From the NCBI RefSeq assembly GCF_035271045.1, contig NZ_DATESC010000020.1:1-12338 (forward strand): 12,338 bases of DNA, read 5' to 3'. Below are positions 5,786 through 12,338 of this stretch, piece by piece. The notes under the pieces are model-generated. The model made no database searches. It saw nothing but the letters and a program-made list of their open reading frames with translations, and had not been told where the DNA came from. The translations under genes and the position numbers were made by a program. Source of the DNA: Marinospirillum sp035271045 (lineage in GTDB: Bacteria; Pseudomonadota; Gammaproteobacteria; Pseudomonadales; Halomonadaceae). The first letter of the stretch is position 1, and each line of letters starts with the position of its first letter.

Positions 5786-6469
5786 ATGAAGCGTTTATAC
5801 TCTTTTTCACTTTTAGTGGTGTTAGCTTTACAGCTAACGGCTTGTGCCACTGGGCCAAGTGAAAAAAAAGTCGAACAAGGCGATCCTGTCTATGCGCCCG
5901 TTCAGCCGAGTCGCATGGAACCACCGCCGCCAACACGAGGTTCTTTATATCAAGCAGCCCACAGTAAAGCCTTGTTTAATGACCGTAAAGCTTACCGCAT
6001 TGGTGATGTTATTACGGTGAATTTAGAAGAGCGTACCCGTTCTTCTAAATCGGCGACTTCAGACATTTCTAGTAATTCTAATATGGCTATTACCAACCCA
6101 ACCATTGCTGGGCGTGCATCACCCATTAATGTGGGTTTAGGTCTGGATTCTGAGCGTAGCTTTACAGGGGATGCCAGTGCCGATCAAAGCAATAGCTTGT
6201 TAGGTAGCATTACCGTGACAGTACATGACGTTTATCCTAATGGTAATTTGTTGATTCGTGGTGAAAAATGGCTAACGCTTAATCAAGGTGATGAATACGT
6301 GCGTGTATCAGGCATTGTAAGGCCTGAAGATATTCAGCCTGATAATTCAGTTACGTCTACTTTGCTAGCGGATGCGCGTTTAACTTACAGTGGCACAGGT
6401 GACTTGGCTAATTCTAATCGCCAAGGCTGGTTGTCTCGTTTCTTTAACAGTGGCTGGTGGCCGCTGTAA
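5786..6469 (+). CDS. flgH: Flagellar L-ring lipoprotein FlgH
   Basis: FlgH forms the L ring in the outer membrane, the outer half of the bushing around the rod. The 227-residue precursor has a lipoprotein signal peptide with lipobox LTAC, the acylated cysteine being residue 20. Family blocks include SLYQAAHSKALFNDRKAYRI, GDVITVNLEERT, and RVSGIVRPEDIQPDNSVTST near the C-terminus, which ends with the usual aromatic GWLSRFFNSGWWPL. It travels by the Sec and Lol pathways, unlike the rod proteins. GAGG (5774-5777) lies 8 nt before the ATG. It is followed by flgI after 17 nt, and the two rings' genes are always found together. Confidence 0.97.
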   Translation: MKRLYSFSLLVVLALQLTACATGPSEKKVEQGDPVYAPVQPSRMEPPPPTRGSLYQAAHSKALFNDRKAYRIGDVITVNLEERTRSSKSATSDISSNSNMAITNPTIAGRASPINVGLGLDSERSFTGDASADQSNSLLGSITVTVHDVYPNGNLLIRGEKWLTLNQGDEYVRVSGIVRPEDIQPDNSVTSTLLADARLTYSGTGDLANSNRQGWLSRFFNSGWWPL

Positions 6470-6486
6470 TAATTAAGGTGCATTAA

Positions 6487-7599
6487 ATGAAGTTTGCTAG
6501 CTTAATGCGTTCAGCGGTAATTTTTTTAGTTTTGTGCAGCTTGTCATTTGTTTTACAAGCACAAACCAGCCGTTTAAAAGATATTACCACTGTAGAAGGT
6601 GTGCGTAGTAACCAGTTAATTGGTTACGGTTTAGTCGTTGGCTTAGATGGTACGGGTGATAATGCGCCTTTTACTAATCAAACTTTCGCTAACATGATGA
6701 ATCAGTTTGGTATTACTTTGCCACCAGGCATTGACCCTAAATCTAAAAACGTGGCGGCAGTAACGGTAAGTGCTGAACTGCCACCTTTTGCAAAGCCGGG
6801 TCAAAGTGTTGATATTACCGTTTCTTCTATTGGTAATGCTGAAAGTTTGCGTGGCGGTACTTTATTAATGACTCCACTTAGAGGTGCTGACAGCAATGTT
6901 TATGCTGTTGCTCAAGGCAGTTTAGTGGTAGGTGGCTTTGGTGCAGGTGGTGCCGATGGTTCTAGGATAACGGTTAACGTGCCTAGCGTTGGACGCATTC
7001 CTAATGGTGCAATGGTTGAGCGTGAAGTGGCTAATTTTTTTGGTGACGGTGATACGCTAACCTTCAATTTACATTACCCAGACTTTACTACTGCGCGGCG
7101 TATTGAAGAAACCATTAATGGCTTAATGGGCCCGAATGTTGCTCAAGCGTTAGACCCTGTTTCAGTTAGAATTCGTGCGCCCAGAGATACCAGTCAGCGT
7201 GTTGCTTTTTTATCGGTACTGGAAAATTTAGAAGTAACCACAGCCGATGCTGCTGCCAAGGTTATTATTAATTCACGTACCGGTACTATTGTTATTGGTC
7301 AAAATGTTCGTGTTTCACCTGCTGCGGTAACACATGGCAGCTTAACTGTGACAATCGCTGAAGCGCCTGAAGTTGTGCAGCCCAATGCTTTTGCCGAAGG
7401 TGAAACAGCGGTACAGCAAAATACTCAAGTCAATATTCAGCAAGACAATAGCCCCATGTTTAAGTTTGATGCTGGGGTTACTTTGGATGAGATTGTTCGA
7501 GCAGTTAACCAAGTCGGTGCTGCACCAGGCGATTTAATGGCGATTTTAGAAGCCTTAAAACAAGCCGGTGCTTTAAATGCTCAGCTCATTGTTATTTAA
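6487..7599 (+). CDS. flgI: Flagellar P-ring protein FlgI
   Basis: FlgI forms the P ring in the peptidoglycan layer. The 370-residue precursor has a Sec signal peptide with a hydrophobic core VIFLVLCSLSFVL (11-23) and likely cleavage after LQA (residue 25). The mature protein opens with RLKDITTVEGVRSNQLIGYG, the hallmark of the family, followed by LVVGLDGTGD. Further blocks are RGGTLLMTPLRGADSNVYAV and the C-terminal LDEIVRAVNQVGAAPGDLMA with ILEALKQAGALNAQL. Length is usual (365 in E. coli). An AAGGTG (6475-6480) lies 6 nt before the ATG. The stop overlaps the ribosome-binding site of flgJ, 10 nt downstream. Confidence 0.97.
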   Translation: MKFASLMRSAVIFLVLCSLSFVLQAQTSRLKDITTVEGVRSNQLIGYGLVVGLDGTGDNAPFTNQTFANMMNQFGITLPPGIDPKSKNVAAVTVSAELPPFAKPGQSVDITVSSIGNAESLRGGTLLMTPLRGADSNVYAVAQGSLVVGGFGAGGADGSRITVNVPSVGRIPNGAMVEREVANFFGDGDTLTFNLHYPDFTTARRIEETINGLMGPNVAQALDPVSVRIRAPRDTSQRVAFLSVLENLEVTTADAAAKVIINSRTGTIVIGQNVRVSPAAVTHGSLTVTIAEAPEVVQPNAFAEGETAVQQNTQVNIQQDNSPMFKFDAGVTLDEIVRAVNQVGAAPGDLMAILEALKQAGALNAQLIVI

Positions 7600-7609
7600 G
7601 GATTAAGCG

Positions 7610-8644
7610 ATGATTGGCGATAAAGCAACCAGTGGCAACTATGCTAAAGCTCAAAATGCTTACCACGATTTTCAGGGTTTACGTGAGTTAAAAAAAGGTG
7701 CGGTCGAGGATGATCCTGAAGCCTTAAAAGAAGTTGCGCGTCAGTTTGAAGCCTTATTTATTCAGATGATTTTAAAAAGTGCCCGTGCTGCTGATGAGGT
7801 GATTGGTGGCGAAGAAACCCTGTTAAAATCAAAAGAAATGTCTTTTTTTCAAGGTATGTTAGATGAGCAATTTTCGGTTGCTATGACGCAATCGAATGGT
7901 GGGCAAGGCTTGGGTTTAGCGGATGTATTGGTTAGTCAGTTAGGTAAAACTCCGAAAGAGCCGGCTGTTGATGTTACTCAAGATGCCATGCAGCAAATTA
8001 ATAGCCGCCGCCTACGTTTTTCACAAGCGACCATGTATGCCACACCACAAGAACCTAGGCCACCTTTAGCCGCCGCCAGTGAAAATATAGGTCGCCAGCC
8101 TTTAGAGATTACTGGTTTGCCCGTTAGCTCAGACAAACGTGCTTATTTTGCTTCACCCGAAGAGTTTGTACGGCATATTTATCCACTGGCTGAAAAAGCG
8201 GCAGCACGTATTGGTGTTGATCCTAAGTTAGTGATTGCACAAACCGCCTTAGAAACAGGTTGGGGTAAGTTTATGATTCCCCGCGAAGATGGCACCAGCA
8301 GTTTTAATTTGTTTAACATTAAAGCCGATCAGCGTTGGAAAGGTGATTCAGCAGAAGTACAAACTTTAGAGTTTCGTAATGGTCAGCCTAAGCAAGAGCG
8401 TTGGCCTTTTAGGGCTTATGAATCATTAGAGCAGTCAATGAACGATTACGTTGACTTTTTAAGCAGTAATCCTCGTTATCAGCCAGCACTAGAAAATGTA
8501 GCCGACTCACAAGCCTTTGCTAAAGGTTTACAGCAGGCTGGTTATGCTACCGACCCCCGTTATGCGCGTAAAGTCATTGATATTATGGATGGCAACCGAC
8601 TTAATCAGGCGTTAGAAAATATTGCGATACCAAGCGATAAATAA
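7610..8644 (+). CDS. flgJ: FlgJ: rod-cap protein with C-terminal peptidoglycan hydrolase domain
   Basis: FlgJ caps the growing rod and hydrolyses peptidoglycan so that the rod can pass. Both domains are present in the 344-residue product. The N-terminal rod-cap domain (about 36-112) has ARQFEALFIQMILKSARAAD and KEMSFFQGMLDEQF. After a variable linker (about 113-180) the C-terminal glucosaminidase-type domain (about 181-330) shows VIAQTALETGWGK, with E215 the probable catalytic glutamate, then FNLFNIKAD and YESLEQSMNDYVDFL. Two-domain FlgJ is typical of beta- and gammaproteobacteria; alphaproteobacteria usually lack the enzyme domain. AAGGA (7598-7602) overlaps the flgI stop. The 69-nt gap to flgK is very AT-rich. 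Confidence 0.96.
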   Translation: MIGDKATSGNYAKAQNAYHDFQGLRELKKGAVEDDPEALKEVARQFEALFIQMILKSARAADEVIGGEETLLKSKEMSFFQGMLDEQFSVAMTQSNGGQGLGLADVLVSQLGKTPKEPAVDVTQDAMQQINSRRLRFSQATMYATPQEPRPPLAAASENIGRQPLEITGLPVSSDKRAYFASPEEFVRHIYPLAEKAAARIGVDPKLVIAQTALETGWGKFMIPREDGTSSFNLFNIKADQRWKGDSAEVQTLEFRNGQPKQERWPFRAYESLEQSMNDYVDFLSSNPRYQPALENVADSQAFAKGLQQAGYATDPRYARKVIDIMDGNRLNQALENIAIPSDK

Positions 8645-8664
8645 GCTTATTAATAAATGTATTA

Positions 8665-8695
8665 TTTTAAAAGAACACAGTTTTTAAAAAGAACA
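8665..8695 (+). repeat. Short near-direct repeat in the AT-rich flgJ-flgK gap
   Basis: TTTTAAAAGAACA (8665-8677) recurs as TTTTTAAAAAGAACA (8681-8695), with centres about 17 bp apart. The gap has no sigma-28 (TAAAGTTT-N11-GCCGATAA) or sigma-54 motif that I can see. It may be a minor internal promoter or binding region for flgKL, or only low-complexity sequence. Confidence 0.3.
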
Positions 8696-8713
8696 TAAGA
8701 AAAGGGTAATATT

Positions 8714-10729
8714 ATGTCAGATTTACTTAGTATAGGTTTGTCAGGTTTGCGTACTAGCCGCAACAATATCTCGGTGACTGGGCATAATATCAGCAACATT
8801 GATACACCGGGTTTCTCTCGTCAGCGTGCAACGCAAGTCACTAATTCTGCGATAAGCACGGGTGTGGGTGCGATGGGAACGGGAGCACGGACACAAAGCA
8901 TTGAGCGCATTGTCGATCAGTACGCCATTAACCAAGTACGTATTGATACCAGTAACTTAAAAGACAATGAAGCCTATTTGCGTAATGCTAGTGAATTAGA
9001 TAGCCTTTTATCGAATGAAAACTCTGCCTTGGGAATGGCGATGAATGGTTTGTTTGAAGGCATACAGTCTGCTGCTAATGATCCACTTTCTAAACCCGCA
9101 CGCCAGTTAGTTTTTAGCCAATTAGAAAGCGTAAGCCAGCGCTTTAAAACGGCTAATTCACGCTTAGAAGATCAAAATAATAATATTAATACCCAAGCTA
9201 GAACTTATAGTGCAAAAATTAATGAGTTAAGTATTGGTATTAGCCAAATTAATAAAGAAGTGATGGCTTATGACGGCGGTAGTAACCGGCCACCTAATGA
9301 TTTGTTGGATGGACGTGATGAATTATTACGTCAATTAAGTGAAATAGTGGATGTGCAGGTACAGGCACAAGATGGCTTTAATATCAATGTTTCTATTGGT
9401 AATGGTGTTCCGCTTATTGCTGGTGAAAATGTTAATAAGTTAGAAGCAGTACCTAGCGATAATGATAAAAGCCGTTATGAAATTTATATGACGGATAATC
9501 AAGGTGGCAAAATGAACATCACCAACGAAATTCAAGGGGGTGAGATGGGTGGATTATTGCGCTACCGCTCCGACACCCTTGACCCCGCTTTAAATGAAAT
9601 GGGGCGTATTGCGATTATTTTTGCTGCTGAATCTAATAATAAACACCATTCAGGTACGGATCTTAACGGCGATCAAGGCTTTGACCTTTTTAAAGATATT
9701 AATACTAAAGAATCCCAGTTAGATCGTATTCCGGGTATTCAGCGCACCGCAGAAGCAGGTGTGTGGATAGACCCCGAAAATCTACATAAATTACCGGCTC
9801 AAGAATTTTACCTTAAACAACAGGGAAATGAGTTGGTTTTAGCAGATTCGGTCACTGGTGCAAATATGCTGCCAGGTGGGCCTTTTACAGACATTGCTGC
9901 TTTTAATATTGCTTTACAAGGTGAATTTGGCTTTAAGTTGAGCAATGGTGAAATTGATCATCCTGTTGCTGATATTAGCTTAGCTGCTGAAGGTGTTGCT
10001 AACCTGCTGCAAGGTGGTGGAATGTTAATTTCCCCTACACGTATTGGTGCTTCTCAGTTAGAGCGTTCACCAGAGCTAAGCGATACCAATAAAATTGCTT
10101 TGGCGGGTATTGCCGCTGGTGAAAATAATGCTGGTACAGCTAAACTTGGCTTTGAAGACCTTTCAGGACAGAAATTAACTAGCTTTGGTGCTGGTGCAGT
10201 TAACTTATCTGGTGCACAAGTTAAATATGATGGAACTAACTTTACGCTGACTGATACCGCAGGCACAACAACAGCCGGTACGGATACTGGTGACGGTACT
10301 TATACTTTTGCTATTGGCGGTTCAGATTTAGTATTGAACATTTCTGATATTGCGGATGCTAAGACTAATGATGCTTGGACGTTAGAAGGTACGGCTGGTG
10401 GTCAAAACGGTAAAGTTTTATCGGCTTTACAACAAGAAAGAATTATTGATAGACGAGACGATGGCACGGGCGGTTCGTCTTTAAGTGAAACCTATTCTAT
10501 GTTGGTTGAAGATGTGGGGATTCGAACGTCTGAATCAAGAACCTCGATGGCTGTAAGTACCGCAACGCTTAACCAGAGTGTTTCTATGCGTGAATCGGCT
10601 TCGGGCGTGAATATGGATGAAGAAGCTGGAAATCTAATACGTTTTCAACAGGCCTATATGGCTTCTTCACAGATTATATCAACAGCACAAAAGCTGTTTG
10701 ACACCTTAATTGCTAGTGTTGGGAGGTAA
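8714..10729 (+). CDS. flgK: Flagellar hook-associated protein 1, FlgK
   Basis: FlgK is the first hook-filament junction protein; it replaces the FlgD cap on the finished hook. The 671-residue product has the conserved start SDLLSIGLSGLRTSRNNISV with TGHNISNIDTPGFSRQRA (22-39), and NDLLDGRDELLRQLSEIVDV (195-214). The C-terminal helical segment is SGVNMDEEAGNLIRFQQAYM (630-649), followed by SSQIISTAQKLFDTLI. It is longer than in E. coli (547) but in the range of Pseudomonas. Much of the excess is a Thr/Gly-rich, probably beta-structured surface region (about 475-565). AAGGG (8702-8706) lies 7 nt before the ATG. Only 3 nt separate it from flgL. Confidence 0.97.
   Translation: MSDLLSIGLSGLRTSRNNISVTGHNISNIDTPGFSRQRATQVTNSAISTGVGAMGTGARTQSIERIVDQYAINQVRIDTSNLKDNEAYLRNASELDSLLSNENSALGMAMNGLFEGIQSAANDPLSKPARQLVFSQLESVSQRFKTANSRLEDQNNNINTQARTYSAKINELSIGISQINKEVMAYDGGSNRPPNDLLDGRDELLRQLSEIVDVQVQAQDGFNINVSIGNGVPLIAGENVNKLEAVPSDNDKSRYEIYMTDNQGGKMNITNEIQGGEMGGLLRYRSDTLDPALNEMGRIAIIFAAESNNKHHSGTDLNGDQGFDLFKDINTKESQLDRIPGIQRTAEAGVWIDPENLHKLPAQEFYLKQQGNELVLADSVTGANMLPGGPFTDIAAFNIALQGEFGFKLSNGEIDHPVADISLAAEGVANLLQGGGMLISPTRIGASQLERSPELSDTNKIALAGIAAGENNAGTAKLGFEDLSGQKLTSFGAGAVNLSGAQVKYDGTNFTLTDTAGTTTAGTDTGDGTYTFAIGGSDLVLNISDIADAKTNDAWTLEGTAGGQNGKVLSALQQERIIDRRDDGTGGSSLSETYSMLVEDVGIRTSESRTSMAVSTATLNQSVSMRESASGVNMDEEAGNLIRFQQAYMASSQIISTAQKLFDTLIASVGR
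10721..10726 (+). promoter_or_regulatory. flgL ribosome-binding site embedded in the flgK 3' end
   Basis: GGGAGG forms the last two sense codons of flgK and lies 6 nt before the flgL ATG at 10733, while the flgK stop is at 10727-10729. Ribosomes ending flgK cover this site, so the two junction proteins are probably translationally coupled. Confidence 0.75.
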
Positions 10730-10732
10730 GCT

Positions 10733-12010
10733 ATGATTCGTTTGTCTACTACGCAAATGTATAACAACAGCATGAACAGTATGCTGCAAAGTAATAGCCG
10801 CGTTAATAATGTTAACAATCAAATGGGCACAGGTAAGCGCGTATTGACACCGGCTGATGACCCTGTTGCTGCTGCCCAAACGTTGAACTCTAAAACGCGT
10901 ATGGCGATTGTTGAACAGTATAATCGCAATACTGATTTTGGTGATAAAAATCTTAGCTTAACGGAATCGGTATTAGACCAAACTGAAACTGCATTGATTA
11001 GTTTAAAAGAACGTGCGATTCAGCTAGGTAGTGACCAGTGGAGCGATGAGCAGATTAAAGCTTCGGGTGTTGAAGTAAAAGAAATGCTTAATCATTTGCA
11101 AGGTTTATTAAATACGCGCAACGAAAGTGGCGAATATATTTTTGCGGGTAGCCAAGCTGAACAAAAGGCTTATGATGGCAATTTTTTTAAAGGCGATACT
11201 GTAGAGCGTGAAGCCCAAGTTGCCGATGATACCTTTATTAAAATGCTGACTTCAGGCGCTAGAGTGTTTGAAAACCTTGAAATAGGTGCGGATAAGCTTA
11301 AACCTACTTATGACCCTAATAAGGTTATTCCTGATCCTGATGTTGCCAGTAACTTTACGCCTGACGCTACTGTAGATACTAACTTTACTGATGCCCCTGC
11401 TAATACTGTGGTTGACCCTGCTAAGTTTATAGAAACGCCAGCGGGTAGCGGTATTTATGCAGTGGATCCCGCTTATGTGGGTGCTGATCCGGGTACAGTT
11501 GTTCTTGATCCGGCTAAATTTAAAGAGACTGAAGCAGGCAGTGGTATTTTTGTAGTCGATGAAACTTACGCAGGCGCTAATCCGGGTGTAATGAAGCCTG
11601 ATCCTAGTAATCTTGGTTTTACTAATGATCCTGCTCAGTATGGTGAAGACGGTGCTTACCCTAATAATATGTTAGGTGTTTTACAGCACTTGGTTGACGC
11701 AACGGGTAACGGTAATCCAGCAGGACCAGTTAACAAAGAAGCAATACGCAACGCTATTCAAAACATTGACGTGGCTTTTGAACAAGTCTCACAAAGCCGT
11801 TCGCAAATTGGTGCTAGACAAAACACCTTGAGTGCCGTTAAAGAAAGTAATACGGATTTTAAAGACTTTGCCAAACAAAGCATTTCAGATTTAGAAGACT
11901 TAGATTATAGCGAAGCTTATATTCGTCTACAAACCTCGATGCTGTCTTACCAAGCGGGTATGCAGGTTTCAGGAAAAGTCTCTAGTTTAAGTTTATTTGA
12001 TTATATTTAA
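10733..12010 (+). CDS. flgL: Flagellar hook-associated protein 3, FlgL (with internal repeat)
   Basis: FlgL is the second junction protein and adapts the FlgK ring to flagellin; its ends resemble flagellin. The 425-residue product begins MIRLSTTQMYNNSMNSMLQ and has GTGKRVLTPADDPVAAAQTL (32-51). It also has ESGEYIFAGSQ (131-141) and the C-terminal flagellin-like helix DLEDLDYSEAYIRLQTSMLS (386-405). It exceeds the E. coli protein (317) and is near the Pseudomonas size. The middle (about 195-300) is a Pro/Asp/Asn-rich insertion holding two copies of a 31-residue-period repeat. It is the last gene of the block. No terminator follows; an IS end begins 14 nt after the stop. Flagellin is not next to it within the window. 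Confidence 0.96.
   Translation: MIRLSTTQMYNNSMNSMLQSNSRVNNVNNQMGTGKRVLTPADDPVAAAQTLNSKTRMAIVEQYNRNTDFGDKNLSLTESVLDQTETALISLKERAIQLGSDQWSDEQIKASGVEVKEMLNHLQGLLNTRNESGEYIFAGSQAEQKAYDGNFFKGDTVEREAQVADDTFIKMLTSGARVFENLEIGADKLKPTYDPNKVIPDPDVASNFTPDATVDTNFTDAPANTVVDPAKFIETPAGSGIYAVDPAYVGADPGTVVLDPAKFKETEAGSGIFVVDETYAGANPGVMKPDPSNLGFTNDPAQYGEDGAYPNNMLGVLQHLVDATGNGNPAGPVNKEAIRNAIQNIDVAFEQVSQSRSQIGARQNTLSAVKESNTDFKDFAKQSISDLEDLDYSEAYIRLQTSMLSYQAGMQVSGKVSSLSLFDYI
11414..11587 (+). repeat. Diverged two-copy repeat in the FlgL surface region
   Basis: Residues 228-254 (DPAKFIETPAGSGIYAVDPA and on) and 259-285 (DPAKFKETEAGSGIFVVDET and on) align with 19 of 27 identical positions by my count, at a period of 31 residues. 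Codons differ at many shared residues, so this duplication is much older than the one in flgE. Just upstream, NFTPDATVDTNFTDAPANT hints at a further short repeat. Confidence 0.85.
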
Positions 12011-12024
12011 TTGTCGTAATAATT

Positions 12025-12110
12025 AGCAATTCCGCCGTAAACCCTCGCCCAATCGGGCGGGGATATAAGCAATTCCGCCGTAAACCCTCGCCCAATCGGG
12101 CGGGGATATA
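12025..12110. repeat. Perfect 43-bp tandem duplication with a stem-loop in each copy (IS end)
   Basis: Copies at 12025-12067 and 12068-12110 are identical, each beginning AGCAATTCCGCCG. Each holds a hairpin: CCTCGCCC pairs with GGGCGGGG (one G-T pair) around an AATC loop (12043-12062 and 12086-12105). IS200/IS605 transposases recognise such subterminal hairpins, so this is best read as a tandemly duplicated element end next to tnpA. It begins 14 nt after the flgL stop. Confidence 0.9.
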
Positions 12111-12131
12111 AGGCGTAAGACGCAAAGCGGC

Positions 12132-12338
12132 TTAATCTGGTGTAGCTTGACTCTCTACATAAGCCTTTAATGTTTCGATTGTTGCACCTCCTGCCGCACA
12201 AGCAAAGTAAGAGCGCGACCATAACGCAGCACTTTTGCTTTGTCTTGTAAGGTGCGTATTCTGCAATCGCAACATTCTTGATGAAATGGATTTAAGGTTG
12301 TTAACCATTACGCTCACTGACAGCTTTGGTGGGTACGC
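12132..12338 (-). CDS. tnpA: IS200/IS605-family Y1 transposase TnpA, C-terminal fragment (5' end off window)
   Basis: This is the last 68 residues of a TnpA, the HUH-type single-strand DNA transposase. The frame is open to the window edge and reads AYPPKLSVSVMVNNLKSISS, typical of the stretch just after the HUH motif, whose histidines lie off the window. Then come LWSRSYFACAAGG and IETLKAYVESQ. The tyrosine of YVESQ, with a glutamine four residues on, matches the catalytic Tyr and the metal-binding Gln of IS608 TnpA (Y127/Q131). The catalytic tyrosine helix is therefore intact. A GTG at 12317 is internal, not the start. The gene converges on flgL. Confidence 0.88.
   Translation of the reverse strand, partial: AYPPKLSVSVMVNNLKSISSRMLRLQNTHLTRQSKSAALWSRSYFACAAGGATIETLKAYVESQATPD

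Larger units (their letters stand above)
12025..12338 (-). mobile_element. IS200/IS605-family element with tnpA (partial, runs off right edge)
   Basis: The end adjacent to flgL consists of the duplicated hairpin unit, then about 21 bp, then the 3' end of tnpA on the minus strand. If the element has only tnpA (IS200 type), or has tnpA and tnpB in the same direction, this is its right end. If tnpA and tnpB diverge, as in IS605 itself, this is its left end and tnpB lies beyond the window. The hairpin differs from that of the tnpB element at 1-261, which is compatible either with two families or with opposite ends of one. The exact border at the flgL side is uncertain because of the duplication. 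Confidence 0.8.

Noticed and set aside
10155..10430. Thr/Gly-rich region of FlgK as a recent foreign insertion
   Set aside because: FlgK proteins of Pseudomonas type have a similar total length and a variable region at this place; I see no border repeats or clear composition break.
12025..12110. Two repeats with hairpins as a minimal CRISPR array
   Set aside because: The copies are directly adjacent with no spacer, and they lie at the end of a tnpA element.
12007..12222. 71-codon minus-strand open frame spanning the duplicated IS end
   Set aside because: It is out of frame with the clear tnpA and translates the two 43-bp hairpin repeats; the repeated peptide is a product of the DNA duplication.

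Overview
The window carries an almost complete flagellar rod, hook and ring locus, flgBCDEFGHIJKL, from what is most likely a gammaproteobacterium. It is bracketed by fragments of two IS200/IS605-family elements. Base composition looks moderate (AT-leaning codon choice, AT-rich gaps). A YqcC-family gene, the split of the cluster into flgBCDE and flgFGHIJKL, and sigma-54-type promoter motifs before each block all resemble polarly flagellated gammaproteobacteria (Pseudomonas/Vibrio-like logic) rather than the enteric sigma-70/sigma-28 arrangement. I cannot name the genus.

Layout. Positions 1-261 hold the 3' end of a tnpB gene (plus strand) and the right end of its element, including a terminal hairpin and a TCAA-type end. 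A YqcC-family gene (minus strand, 258-614) abuts it, and its stop codon lies in the last bases of the element. A 200-bp divergent intergenic region follows, with a terminator-like hairpin, a perfect 15-bp inverted repeat and a near-consensus sigma-54 promoter. Then come flgB, flgC, flgD and flgE (817-3993), closed by a strong intrinsic terminator (4007-4032). A consensus sigma-54 promoter (4074-4089) precedes flgF, flgG, flgH, flgI, flgJ, flgK and flgL (4123-12010). Fourteen bases after flgL lies a perfect 43-bp tandem duplication with a stem-loop in each copy. It forms the end of a second IS200/IS605-type element, whose tnpA (minus strand, only the C-terminal part visible) runs off the right edge.

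How the genes work together. FlgB, FlgC, FlgF and FlgG build the rod. FlgJ caps the growing rod and opens the peptidoglycan. FlgI (P ring) and FlgH (L ring, a lipoprotein) form the bushing in wall and outer membrane. FlgD caps and FlgE forms the hook, and FlgK and FlgL form the hook-filament junction. The promoter split separates early rod/hook parts from the later block. Neither flagellin nor flgA, flgM, cheV or cheR is in the window.

I see no previously undescribed multi-gene system here. The parts most worth a second look are the IS borders (the candidate TnpB guide RNA reading antisense into the yqcC 3' end, the duplicated element end, possible same-orientation bracketing), the exact 33-bp in-frame duplication in flgE, the diverged repeat in FlgL, and the paired sigma-54 promoters of unequal quality.
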